A stretch of DNA of 64,000 nt from an uncultured Caryophanales bacterium (GTDB lineage: Bacteria; Bacillota_I; Bacilli_A; RF39; UBA660). Where the stretch lies: positions 1 through 64,000 of the forward strand of contig CAJLIR010000001.1 of the NCBI GenBank assembly GCA_905206805.1, read 5' to 3'. The notes beneath the pieces are model-generated. The model saw only the letters and a program-made list of their open reading frames with translations. It was not told the origin of the DNA and did no database searches. Numbering within the stretch: the stretch's first letter is position 1; the number at the start of each line of letters is the position of its first letter. The position numbers and the translations under genes were made by a program. Shown here piece by piece: positions 50,871 through 59,703 of this stretch.

Positions 50871-50965
50871 GTTTTAATACCATTTAAGATGACATAGAGA
50901 GTTAAAATAAAGCTTTAAGCCTAAATGCTCACATTATGTGTTCGACTGTTTAGCAGTCTTTTTTT
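50871..50965 (+). ncRNA. tracrRNA-like gene
   Basis: 28 nt (50871-50898) are perfectly complementary to the repeat of the adjacent array. They are followed by GAGT (50899-50902) and TAAAAT (50903-50908). That gives the type II-A duplex: a 6-bp lower stem with crRNA GUUUUA, a 2:4 internal bulge, and a long upper stem. AAAGCTTTAAGCC (nexus position), hairpin CACA-TTA-TGTG (50930-50940) and terminator hairpin GACTG (50944-50948)/CAGTC (50954-50958) with a seven-T run (50959-50965) follow. It base-pairs with crRNA and recruits Cas9 in intact systems. Its promoter must lie within or left of the neighbouring spacer; GATAAT at 50864-50869 is a weak candidate. No cas9 occurs in the window. Confidence 0.88.
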
Positions 50966-51073
50966 ATGTCTTCAACTTAATAAAAAAGCTACTACAAAAA
51001 CTTTTCAAGTCTGTACTAGCCCTTAAACAATTTAATTTTATCATTTTATACGACATATTTCAACAAATTTCGC

Positions 51074-51769
51074 TTAAGAATTATATTTTTTACGTCCTTT
51101 AAAAAATATCTTACAAATTTTTATAGAATCCTTTATTGGATTAAATCTTGAATGTTTATTTTTATTTATATAAACTGTATTAATAGTAATTTCAATTATG
51201 TTAATATGTTTTTTTATGCAATAAATTAATACATTAGTTTCAAAATCAAATTTATTACCATCTAAATAACATAACTCTTTAATTAAACTATTTGGATATA
51301 TTCTAAGTCCTGTTTGAGTATCTGATATATATTTTTTATAGAATATTTTAAACATTCTTGATGTAATTTTATTTCCAAGTTTAGATTTTAATGGAACAAT
51401 CTTTAAATTAAAATTTCTAACACCTAATATTAAACTATTATTATCGAAAAAATTCATTAATTTAAAAGTATCTTCTATTAAATGTTGCGAGTCATCATCT
51501 AAGGTTATAATTCCATCATATTTATCTTTTAAATTTCTTATATAATATCTAAATCCAGTTTTTAATGCTGCACCTTTTCCTAAATTAATTTGATGAGTTA
51601 AAATGGTACAGTACTTTAAATTTTTTAAATCTTCAAATATTTTTTTATCTTTAGATCCATCATCAACAATTAAGATTTTTAAAAAACCACTTTTATATAA
51701 GTCTTTAACATACTGAATTAATGAGTTTGTGGGATTAAATGATGGAATAAGCGGTATAATTTTTTTCAT
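51074..51769 (-). CDS. Family 2 glycosyltransferase (dolichol-phosphate-sugar synthase-like)
   Basis: 231 residues. GT-A fold: PLIPSFNPTNSLIQYV, IVDDGSKD, NLGKGAALKTGF, the metal-binding GIITLDDDSQH and the acceptor-side DTQTGLRIYP. It resembles polyprenyl-phosphate glycosyltransferases without the C-terminal TM domain. Sugar donor and acceptor are unknown. It starts 2 nt after the amidase stop, so they are co-transcribed, suggesting an envelope role. Confidence 0.87.
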   Translation of the reverse strand: MKKIIPLIPSFNPTNSLIQYVKDLYKSGFLKILIVDDGSKDKKIFEDLKNLKYCTILTHQINLGKGAALKTGFRYYIRNLKDKYDGIITLDDDSQHLIEDTFKLMNFFDNNSLILGVRNFNLKIVPLKSKLGNKITSRMFKIFYKKYISDTQTGLRIYPNSLIKELCYLDGNKFDFETNVLIYCIKKHINIIEITINTVYINKNKHSRFNPIKDSIKICKIFFKGRKKYNS

Positions 51770-51771
51770 AG

Positions 51772-53043
51772 TTAATTCCCTTCTAATTCATTTAAAATAG
51801 ATTGTGCAATAGATTTAGCATATTTATCATTATTATTTTTAATATTAGTAACATCTTTTTTACTTGTTAAATAACCAAGTTCTAATAAATAGCTTTCCAT
51901 TCCTACATTTGAATTGTAATAATAGTTATAAGCAGTACCATCCCTACCATCTTTATAAGCACCACTCATATATCCTCCAGTTTCACGAATAATAAAATAA
52001 TATGTAGTTTTTAGGTCTATATCATAAGGTTTATACCCTTGTGTTTTAGCTGTTTCACTAGCTTCACGTAAATCAATATCCTGAAGTGTTCTTGTATAAA
52101 CACCATTTTGAACTTTGAAAGAATTATTAGTTGAAAATTTTGTTCCAGAACTTTTTACAATATTACTAGCTAAAGAAGACGCAAACGAATAATCAATATT
52201 ATAAGATGTATATATTTCAAGTCCAGAATCATTGTAATCATTGCTATTTAAATGGATTGCAAACAAATATTTTGCCTTACTATCATTTGCTATATTAACT
52301 CTTCCATTTTTTCCATAATTTGGCAGCCTTTCTTCTGAACTTAGATCACCTCTAGTTAATTTAACCTTAAGTCCGTTTTTTTCTAATTCTTCTTTTACTT
52401 TAGAACTAATTAAATAAGTAAAATCAGTTTCACAATAAGAATTACCACAAGCACCCTTATCAATACCACCATGTCCTGGATCTAACACAATATCATATAC
52501 TTCTTCGTTATTATCTTTTTTTACATTAAGATTTATAGTATCATTTTTATTTTGAAAATTATATTTTTTTTGAATATTATTTTTTCTAATTGAATAATAT
52601 TCGGTTTCTCCGTAATTTGTATTATTTTTTAATTTATAATATATAATATCATTTCCATTAATTAATTCTATATATAAGTTATAATTTCCTACATCTAAGT
52701 TATCAATTAAATAACCATTATTTATTTTATCACCGAGGTAAAAATTAATATTATTATTTTCAAATTCATAATTAAGTGGTACCTTTGTATCTTCCTCAGA
52801 ATGAAATAATAAATTAATTTCATCAAAACTCAAATTTTCTTCTACATTACCTTTAATATTTAGATGATTTCCATAAATATAAATTTCTGAAATAAATGCC
52901 ACATTATCTGTTTCAATAATATATTTTTTAGGAAATAAGTTAAATAAAATTTTTATTCCACAAAACGTAATATATACAACTATTATAAAAATTATAAATA
53001 ATAATAGTAATTTTTTTGCTTTTTTTGATTTTTTCCTTTTCAT
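51772..53043 (-). CDS. N-acetylmuramoyl-L-alanine amidase (Amidase_3, CwlD/LytC-like)
   Basis: 423 residues: N-terminal TM anchor (12-34), an extracytoplasmic beta-rich region with no recognised domain (about 45-180), then the zinc amidase. Zinc and catalytic features are IVLDPGHGGIDKGACG, E in YCETDFTYLIS, LFAIHLNSND, and ESYLLELGYLTSKKD with the catalytic Glu. It cleaves the MurNAc-L-Ala bond of peptidoglycan. An insert with GVYTRTL...DLREASETAKT lies before the last motif. Paired with a glycosyltransferase gene. Confidence 0.9.
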   Translation of the reverse strand: MKRKKSKKAKKLLLLFIIFIIVVYITFCGIKILFNLFPKKYIIETDNVAFISEIYIYGNHLNIKGNVEENLSFDEINLLFHSEEDTKVPLNYEFENNNINFYLGDKINNGYLIDNLDVGNYNLYIELINGNDIIYYKLKNNTNYGETEYYSIRKNNIQKKYNFQNKNDTINLNVKKDNNEEVYDIVLDPGHGGIDKGACGNSYCETDFTYLISSKVKEELEKNGLKVKLTRGDLSSEERLPNYGKNGRVNIANDSKAKYLFAIHLNSNDYNDSGLEIYTSYNIDYSFASSLASNIVKSSGTKFSTNNSFKVQNGVYTRTLQDIDLREASETAKTQGYKPYDIDLKTTYYFIIRETGGYMSGAYKDGRDGTAYNYYYNSNVGMESYLLELGYLTSKKDVTNIKNNNDKYAKSIAQSILNELEGN

Positions 53044-53072
53044 ATCATTACCTCAATATCATTATAACAAAA

Positions 53073-53097
53073 AAATTAGTAATCAATATACTAATTT
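53073..53097 (-). terminator. Terminator of the metallophosphoesterase operon
   Basis: AAATTAGTA (53073-53081) pairs with TACTAATTT (53089-53097). On the minus strand it is followed by a TTTTTTT-type run. Confidence 0.75.
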
Positions 53098-53107
53098 AAT
53101 AATTTTT

Positions 53108-53989
53108 TTAAGACTTTACATTATCAATTTCTATAATATCCATATCGTTATAATACAACGGGTTGAGTTTTTGTAAAAATTTTGGAGATGATGCTGAAAA
53201 TTTAATAATTCCACCAGTTATAATTAAAACTATCTTTTTATTGTTAATAATGAATTCTTTCCTACCTCTTGTATTCTTTGGAAAAAATTTTTTTTGTGGA
53301 CTTACTAAACCAATTGTAGTAGGTAATTTTTTCAAAAAAGGAAATAACAATCCATCATGCATGTGTCCAGATAAAATTAAATCAACTGAATTTATTATTT
53401 TAATTTGTTCTAATGTTTTTTTCTTTATTTTAAGTGGAGAATGACACATCAAAATTGTATATTTATCTTTATTAATATTTTTAAATTTACAATTTATTTC
53501 TTTAATTAATACTTCTTCACTTTCATGAGATTTAAAATAATCTCTACTTGGCGTATAACCAATAATATTAAAAAGATCATTCTCATATATTGAGTTATCC
53601 AGTAAAATTACTCGATTATTTTTATTTTTTTTAATCATATTATGCCAATATTTAATGGATTCACTAGAAATATTACCTGTTTTATATTTTTTTAAATTAC
53701 AATAATCATGACTACTTATTGTAAGTAATGTAATAGCATATTTAGATAATTCATTTAAAAAGTTTAATAGAAGGATTTCATTTTCTTTTTTTTCTAAAAC
53801 ACTAAATTCATCTATAATATCACCACATATGCAAATAAAGTTTGGCTTTTGAATTTTAACATTATTTATAATATCATCTAAAATATTAATATTATAATTA
53901 TTGCATAAATGAATATCCGCAATTAATAATATTTTTTGTTTATTATTAATTTTTTTATTGATTAATTTATATTTTTTTATTTTTAACAT
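53108..53989 (-). CDS. Metallophosphoesterase (YkuE-like calcineurin fold)
   Basis: 293 residues from ATG 53989, placed by AGGTGATTTT; the longer frame begins inside the neighbour. Metal-ligand blocks: LLIADIHLCN, ICICGDIIDE, SSHDYCN (SHD in place of the common GNHD), CHSPL and LSGHMHDG. Hydrolyses a phosphodiester of unknown identity; relatives include UDP-2,3-diacylglucosamine- or lipid-processing enzymes. No TM anchor. It follows the radical SAM gene by 4 nt and is clearly in one operon with it. Confidence 0.85.
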   Translation of the reverse strand: MLKIKKYKLINKKINNKQKILLIADIHLCNNYNINILDDIINNVKIQKPNFICICGDIIDEFSVLEKKENEILLLNFLNELSKYAITLLTISSHDYCNLKKYKTGNISSESIKYWHNMIKKNKNNRVILLDNSIYENDLFNIIGYTPSRDYFKSHESEEVLIKEINCKFKNINKDKYTILMCHSPLKIKKKTLEQIKIINSVDLILSGHMHDGLLFPFLKKLPTTIGLVSPQKKFFPKNTRGRKEFIINNKKIVLIITGGIIKFSASSPKFLQKLNPLYYNDMDIIEIDNVKS

Positions 53990-53993
53990 AAAA

Positions 53994-54800
53994 TCACCTA
54001 TCCAAAAAATTACAGGTTTTACATAATAATTCACACTTTTTATGATTTTTAAAACCCTCTAACATATTTATATATCTTTTAGTATTTTTTATATCATTTA
54101 TATCAGATGAAAAAATATTTCCTAAATTTATAGTTCCTTCTGAATCAAGACAACATGGTACTATAGTTCCGTCAACAAGTATACCAATGTGATCACTTAG
54201 TGCATAACAAGTACCCTTTTGATAAATCTTTTTATTATTCAAATTAGGCCATATAAATTCGTGAAAATTATTTATAAAAACATTGTCTTTTATTTTTATG
54301 AATTTTTTGTTTTCTAAATCTTCTAATGTTATACTTAAATTATATTTTTTATTTATTAAATTTAGTATATTTATTGTATCTTTATTTTTTACCCATAATC
54401 TAAGCGATATATATGTTTGTTTTGATAAGATATCTATACTCTCAAATATACTATTCATATATTTTTCTAATGTAATATTAAACTCATCAAATGAATGAAG
54501 TGAAATATTTAATTGTCTAATATTCTTATTGTTTTTGATCTTATTAATTAAATAACCATTTGTGGTAATATTTACAAAGAAATCTTTGCTGGCACAATCT
54601 ATATATTCATTTATTTTAGGATGTAGTAATGGTTCTCCCATAAGATGAAAATATAAATATTTAGTATGCGGTTTAATTTTATCTAATATTATATGGAATT
54701 TTTCTTCATCTAAAAAAGCTTTTGTTCTTTTATTTTTCACACAAAAATTACAACTTAAATTACAATTATTAGTTATTTCTAAATATATTTTCTTATACAT
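53994..54800 (-). CDS. Radical SAM/SPASM domain protein
   Basis: 268 residues. Radical SAM cluster CNLSCNFC near the N-terminus (ITNNCNLSCNFCVKNKR), FHLMGEPLLHP (GEP motif) and NITTNGYLI. A C-terminal SPASM-type cysteine set, GTCYALSD, IVPCCLDSEG and CELLCKTC, indicates auxiliary Fe-S clusters. Such enzymes modify peptides or mature other proteins, but no small precursor peptide is adjacent. RBS GAGGA; operon with the metallophosphoesterase. Confidence 0.87.
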   Translation of the reverse strand: MYKKIYLEITNNCNLSCNFCVKNKRTKAFLDEEKFHIILDKIKPHTKYLYFHLMGEPLLHPKINEYIDCASKDFFVNITTNGYLINKIKNNKNIRQLNISLHSFDEFNITLEKYMNSIFESIDILSKQTYISLRLWVKNKDTINILNLINKKYNLSITLEDLENKKFIKIKDNVFINNFHEFIWPNLNNKKIYQKGTCYALSDHIGILVDGTIVPCCLDSEGTINLGNIFSSDINDIKNTKRYINMLEGFKNHKKCELLCKTCNFLDR

Positions 54801-54823
54801 AAATCCTCATTATCTTAATTTTA

Positions 54824-55354
54824 TTAATTAACTTCTGTTATATTTAAAGTTTTAATAAAATTAATTACTTCATCTGCTTCATTATCTTTTAAATTATTAT
54901 TTATAACAGCTATATTTTCATTTATGCTAAAAAATGATATATCACTCCAATATTTAGAATTATCATAGTAACCAACATTCGCATTTTCACCATTATTTAA
55001 AACTATATCTTCAGTTTTTCTTCCAGTTCCACAAACACTAAATGGATTATTATAAACATATAACATTGCATATTGATTTTCATTATTTTTATATAGTTTT
55101 AGAGCAAATTTATAAAAATCATCTTCTAAATCAGTTTCTATTTCTTCATATTTCCAATCGCTTGGAATATTTAAGTCAATTTTAATATTATCTATTGTTT
55201 TAGAATAATTTATATTATTCTCATTACCCTTTATTATTTCATTTTTTGTATTATTTTCAATATCACCATTATTTTCATTTTTTGTTGCTTTACATCCTGT
55301 AATACTAAGCAATATAGTTATACATATTAAAGTATTTAATAACACTTTTTTCAT
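54824..55354 (-). CDS. Lipoprotein of unknown function
   Basis: 176 residues from the second ATG (55354), which is 8 nt from AAAGGAG; the first ATG is only 2 nt away. Lipobox LSITGC with lipidated Cys21, an Asn/Glu-rich linker, then a beta-rich domain (IDLNIPSDWKYEEIETDLED; YAMLYVYNNPFSVCGTG) that resembles PsbP/DUF-type stress lipoproteins only loosely. Outer face of the membrane. Single gene upstream of the radical SAM operon. Confidence 0.75.
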   Translation of the reverse strand: MKKVLLNTLICITILLSITGCKATKNENNGDIENNTKNEIIKGNENNINYSKTIDNIKIDLNIPSDWKYEEIETDLEDDFYKFALKLYKNNENQYAMLYVYNNPFSVCGTGRKTEDIVLNNGENANVGYYDNSKYWSDISFFSINENIAVINNNLKDNEADEVINFIKTLNITEVN

Positions 55355-55436
55355 ATTCATTTCTCCTTTTTAATAAATTATTACTTAAATATATATTATC
55401 TCATATATATGTTAAATAACATAAACTTTTATAATA

Positions 55437-56615
55437 TTAGTGTTTTAACTTCTTTTTATCCTTTATTTTTCTAAATTCTTCCATATAAATATCTCTACCA
55501 TTTTTATAATCTACTATATGTTCTTCGACAAAATAGTCTGGTTTAAAATATATAGGAATTAAATCTTGTTTCGTTACCATTGATTTAAATTCCTCCTGCG
55601 ATTTTATTGCTTCAAATTTAAATTTATCTTTATTATATAAAAAATATTTTGTTGTTATTCTAAAATCAAATTTTGTATTTGGCAGTTTATATAATGCAAC
55701 TAACTCACCAAAATGATTAATTGTTGACCCAATATCTTCTCCAATTGTTATAGCACCTAATTTTAGCATATCCATAAGAGCAAAAACTCCTGATGAAAAT
55801 GTGTATCTATTAACAAATACGTACAAATTTAGTGTGCTTTTGCTTAATAATTCAATTAATGGTTCTATTAATAAAGAGCTTCCACCACTATTATCTCTTA
55901 AATCCAGAATAAAATTTTTTATTTCATTTTTAGCTAATTCTTTTTTCAATTGTTTAACTGAATTAATTACATCATTTTTATAAGATAATAAACAGCTATT
56001 ATATATATAGTGAATAGTATTACCTTCAACATTAAAACTACAGTTTTTATTTTTTAATTCAATACATGCTGTTATATCATTTTCACTAAAACTAAAATTC
56101 AGTATATTGTTGTCCCAACCCTTGAATTTTAAATTTATTTCATTTTTAGTTGTTTTTATAGATGGTAAATATAGTAAGGAAAATAACTCATCAAATTCCC
56201 TTTCCAAATTTCTTTTTTTATATCCATCTGTGCTATAACAAATTGTTTTATCTATTTCACTTATAAGATTTTTATATGGTACATCATTTACTGAAATTAA
56301 TTTTGAATATAAATATTTTTTATTTTCTTCGGTGGTGTTTATTATATATAATTCATTATCCAATAATTTAAATATAAATGGAAAGAATTGACGCTTACGT
56401 TTTACTACAGTATGTTCATCTAATACGCCATTAAGTTTTTTTATAATGCATTTTAAAAAATACAAAAAATCCAAATCATTATTTATTATATTATTTTTTA
56501 GATACTCAGCAATATAATCATTTAATTGTTCTTTGCTAAAGCAATAGTATGGAGCAACAAAATTTTCTTCATACTTCTCAATCATGAATTTTAAATCTTC
56601 AATATATTCTTTCAT
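55437..56615 (-). CDS. S41-family (tail-specific) peptidase-like protein
   Basis: 392 residues from ATG 56615 (AGGTGAAA upstream; the preceding in-frame codon is GTG). The C-terminal half has the S41 core: IKNFILDLRDNSGGSSLLIEPLIELL, then YVFVNRYTFSSGVFALMDML with the nucleophile Ser and GAITIGEDIGST. There is no signal peptide or TM segment and no obvious PDZ domain, so it looks cytosolic, unlike CtpA/CtpB. Related to C-terminal processing peptidases of unknown substrate. Single gene. Confidence 0.82.
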   Translation of the reverse strand: MKEYIEDLKFMIEKYEENFVAPYYCFSKEQLNDYIAEYLKNNIINNDLDFLYFLKCIIKKLNGVLDEHTVVKRKRQFFPFIFKLLDNELYIINTTEENKKYLYSKLISVNDVPYKNLISEIDKTICYSTDGYKKRNLEREFDELFSLLYLPSIKTTKNEINLKFKGWDNNILNFSFSENDITACIELKNKNCSFNVEGNTIHYIYNSCLLSYKNDVINSVKQLKKELAKNEIKNFILDLRDNSGGSSLLIEPLIELLSKSTLNLYVFVNRYTFSSGVFALMDMLKLGAITIGEDIGSTINHFGELVALYKLPNTKFDFRITTKYFLYNKDKFKFEAIKSQEEFKSMVTKQDLIPIYFKPDYFVEEHIVDYKNGRDIYMEEFRKIKDKKKLKH

Positions 56616-56691
56616 CACATTTCACCTAAAATAATTATAACAAAATTCTAATAAAAAGTATCTATTATAATCAAAAATTTTATATATCATA

Positions 56692-56714
56692 AAAGAGTGA
56701 ATAAATCACTCTTT
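56692..56714 (-). terminator. Terminator of spoIVB
   Basis: AAAGAGTGA (56692-56700) pairs perfectly with TCACTCTTT (56706-56714), overlapping the spoIVB stop. Confidence 0.8.
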
Positions 56715-57708
56715 AATTTTCAGCTTCTTCTAACATATTTGTAATAAATATACCATATCCTTTAGTTGGATCATCTACTACTACGTGAGTTACTGCACCA
56801 ATTATATAATCACCTTGAATAATTGGAGAACCACTCATTCCTTGAATAATTCCACCTGTTTTTTCTAATAATTCTTTATCAGTTATTTCAAACATAAGGT
56901 TTTTTGTTTTTTGATCATCGTTTGAAATTCTTAAAATATTTATAGAATATTCTTTGATATTAGAATCATTTAAAACGGTTAATATTTTTGCTTCTCCTTT
57001 TTTAATATCATTTACTTTTGCAACTTTATAAAGTTTTTTATCAGGTATAGTACTTAGATAATTTCCGAAAATACCTTGCTTTGTATTTTCAAATATATCA
57101 CCATTTACTTTATCGGTATAAAATCTAGCATTTTTTTCACCTGGATTACCATTTTCTGATTTTTGAATACTTGTTACATCAGTTTCAAATATCTTGCCGT
57201 CTTTAACTTCTAATATTTGTCCACTATTTTTTTCGATTATTTCATGTCCTAAAGCTCCAAAAAGTTTAGTTTCAGGGTCAATAAAACTTAATGTTCCAAC
57301 ACCTGTTATACTATCTTTTACATAAAGACCAGTTTTTATTACGTTGTTATCATCTTTATATAAAGTTAATTTGGTTTTTTTTAGGCTTTTACCTCGAATA
57401 TATCCAACTTCAATAGTATCATATTCATTATAATTGTTAATCTTTTCAACCATTTCCTGAATATTATTTACATCCTCATTTTCAATTGAAACTAATCTAT
57501 CGCCAATTTGTAATTTTGCAACAGCTGATGGATCATTATTACCAATTTTATATGTTCCAACAATAATAACACCTTTACTATTAAGTTCAATCCCAATATT
57601 TTCTCCACCAGCTATTATATAATCTGAATAAGCTAAGGCACTACTTGGTATAATAAATAATGAAAGAAGAAAGCAAGTTAATGTTTTTTTGAGTTTTTTA
57701 AAAAACAC
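56713..57708 (-). CDS. spoIVB: SpoIVB serine peptidase (S55 family)
   Basis: 331 residues. In Bacillus, SpoIVB is secreted from the forespore and cleaves SpoIVFA, triggering SigK activation. Signal/TM segment 9-26, PDZ domain (about 45-115, LQIGDRLVSIENEDV), then the S55 domain: GVGTLSFIDPETKLFGALGHEI (His) and GIIQGMSGSPIIQGDYIIGAVTHV with catalytic Ser at about 292-294. Shorter than B. subtilis SpoIVB (about 426), mainly at the N-terminus. recN and spo0A, its usual neighbours, are absent. Confidence 0.92.
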   Translation of the reverse strand: MFFKKLKKTLTCFLLSLFIIPSSALAYSDYIIAGGENIGIELNSKGVIIVGTYKIGNNDPSAVAKLQIGDRLVSIENEDVNNIQEMVEKINNYNEYDTIEVGYIRGKSLKKTKLTLYKDDNNVIKTGLYVKDSITGVGTLSFIDPETKLFGALGHEIIEKNSGQILEVKDGKIFETDVTSIQKSENGNPGEKNARFYTDKVNGDIFENTKQGIFGNYLSTIPDKKLYKVAKVNDIKKGEAKILTVLNDSNIKEYSINILRISNDDQKTKNLMFEITDKELLEKTGGIIQGMSGSPIIQGDYIIGAVTHVVVDDPTKGYGIFITNMLEEAEN

Positions 57709-57795
57709 TTTAACATCTCCTTTTCATTCAATATAGACCACATTATTATTATGTATAGATTTATTATAGATATGAAAGTAAGTTTCTTCCAAAAA

Positions 57796-58206
57796 TTAAT
57801 CATCAAAAATATTACTATTAATGTCTATAATGTCATTAAAATTAATTTTAATATTATTTTTTAATATTATTAAATTTTTTACTTCATCTACTTTAATGAC
57901 ATAATCATTTATATTTTTATAAATTCCTCCATCTTTGATTTTATCTTTAATAAAATATATAAAATTAAATTTTTCTTTGTTAATATATTTTTTTATGATA
58001 TTAATTTTTTTATTTATAATATAATTTTGTTCTTCGGTTAAAATACATTTATTGCTAGTGATTCTAGATTCTTCTTCTATAGACTCAGTATAACCCGTTA
58101 AAGCACGAAAAGGGGCAAATTGAAAGGCACGATTGGAAATAGACATTTTTTTGTGATTTTTAATACCATTATATTTTATATCAATTATGTCTTCATAATT
58201 TTTCAC
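57796..58206 (-). CDS. YolD-like protein
   Basis: 136 residues. The YolD-like signature MSISNRAFQFAPFRALTGY is at about residues 21-39, followed by an acidic helix. It overlaps the Y-family polymerase stop by 4 nt. yolD-uvrX pairs are common in Bacillota, and YolD-like proteins are thought to modulate the polymerase, as UmuD does UmuC. Beyond that the function is unknown. Confidence 0.82.
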   Translation of the reverse strand: MKNYEDIIDIKYNGIKNHKKMSISNRAFQFAPFRALTGYTESIEEESRITSNKCILTEEQNYIINKKINIIKKYINKEKFNFIYFIKDKIKDGGIYKNINDYVIKVDEVKNLIILKNNIKINFNDIIDINSNIFDD

Positions 58207-59687
58207 GCTCTATGTCCTCCTACTTCATTATTTCTTTCTATAGTTCTAGCACCATTACACAAATTCATACCTTTTAAAATTGAATTTTTACCATATTTTT
58301 TCTTAATGTCTAGTAATATATTTTGAAGTTTATTTTCTTCGATTAAAGAATTATGATTAATACTCTGCATATTTGGTTTATTATAATCAAAAAGATTTAA
58401 CTGTTCTTTAATCTCTATTTTTTCTATTTCTTCATAAACTCTACTTGCACATATATTTATTCTTTTAATTAAAAGATTTTTATTTACAATTCTATCATAC
58501 AATTGTTCTATTTTTTCTAATATTATTTTAGTTGAAGATGTTTTAAAATCTAAATTTATAGTTCCATGAGTAGGTTTAGGTATTTTTCTACTATATTGAT
58601 CAACTACTATTTCAAAATTATTAACATTATTAGTATTTGTTAAATTACTAATATCATAACCAATATTTAAAACTAATTGATCTGTTACTAACTTTTTTTC
58701 TACTAATTCTAGTGTTAATAATTCTGTCATTTCTAAAACAATTAATTTAGCTTTAGAATAATTATAAGGGCAGTGTAAAACCTGACCAGAACTTATACTA
58801 CTTGACTCTGGTTTATAATTTTTTATATCTATAATTGTACACGGTTCATATCCCCAAGCATGGTCTATTAATAGTTCTGCATTAACACCAAATAATTTAT
58901 ATAGTAAGTCTTCGTTGTCAATTGAAACTCTAGCAATATCACCCATAGTATAAATTTGATATTGTTCTAATCTTTTAGCGTATCCCTTACCTACTCTCCA
59001 AAAATCAGTAATTAGTGTATGATTCCACAACTTTTTTCTATATAAAAATTCATTTAGGTATGCTATTCTAACACCAAATTCATTAGCATTTTCGTGTTTT
59101 GCTTCTATATCCATTGCAATCTTAGCCAAATATAAATTATCGCCTATTCCAGCTGTTGCTGTTATACCAGTTGTATCATATATATCCTTAATTATTTTAG
59201 TAATTAATTCTTCATAAGAAAGATTATAAAGTTTTAAGTACGATGTTATATCACAGAAAACTTCATCAATAGAATAAACATATATATCATCCTTAGATAA
59301 ATATTTTAAATAAATACCATATATTTTAGTACTATATTCCATATATAATTTCATTCTTGGAGGAGCTATAATATAGTCTAATTCTAAGTTTTTATTTCTT
59401 TCTAATTCAATATCATTATAAGATTTAGAAGCAAAATTTTTATATGAATTGTTTTTTCTTCTATCATAATTTATTTTTTTTACTTTAGACACTACTTCAA
59501 ATAATCTTGATCTACCAGATAAACCATACTTTTTTAAAGATGGGGTTATAGCTAGGCAAATTGTTTTTTCTGTCCTAGATGAATCTGCAACCACTAAATT
59601 AGTTGTTAATGGATCAAGATTTCTTTCAACGCATTCACATGATGCATAAAAACTTTTTAAATCGATACAAGCATATACACGTTTCAT
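58203..59687 (-). CDS. Y-family DNA polymerase (UvrX/UmuC-like)
   Basis: 494 residues from ATG 59687; the earlier in-frame GTG is part of the RBS AAGGTG. Translesion polymerase. Metal ligands lie in YACIDLKSFYASCECVERN and YVYSIDEVFCDITSY. There is a steric-gate region, an HhH segment (FWRVGKGYAKRLEQYQIYTMGDIA) and a little-finger domain. The large N-terminal insertion is typical of UvrX/YqjW rather than DinB. Coupled to the YolD-like gene and preceded by a promoter with a LexA-like dyad. Confidence 0.92.
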   Translation of the reverse strand: MKRVYACIDLKSFYASCECVERNLDPLTTNLVVADSSRTEKTICLAITPSLKKYGLSGRSRLFEVVSKVKKINYDRRKNNSYKNFASKSYNDIELERNKNLELDYIIAPPRMKLYMEYSTKIYGIYLKYLSKDDIYVYSIDEVFCDITSYLKLYNLSYEELITKIIKDIYDTTGITATAGIGDNLYLAKIAMDIEAKHENANEFGVRIAYLNEFLYRKKLWNHTLITDFWRVGKGYAKRLEQYQIYTMGDIARVSIDNEDLLYKLFGVNAELLIDHAWGYEPCTIIDIKNYKPESSSISSGQVLHCPYNYSKAKLIVLEMTELLTLELVEKKLVTDQLVLNIGYDISNLTNTNNVNNFEIVVDQYSRKIPKPTHGTINLDFKTSSTKIILEKIEQLYDRIVNKNLLIKRINICASRVYEEIEKIEIKEQLNLFDYNKPNMQSINHNSLIEENKLQNILLDIKKKYGKNSILKGMNLCNGARTIERNNEVGGHRA

Positions 59688-59703
59688 ACATTTCACCTTG
59701 AAA

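Noticed and set aside
50739..50898. Three ordinary CRISPR repeats
   Set aside because: The right-hand unit diverges after 28 nt into GAGT-TAAAAT and tracrRNA hairpins, so it is an anti-repeat, not a third repeat.
53163..53444. Plus-strand 93-codon frame inside the metallophosphoesterase gene
   Set aside because: It is antisense to conserved catalytic motifs and has no RBS.
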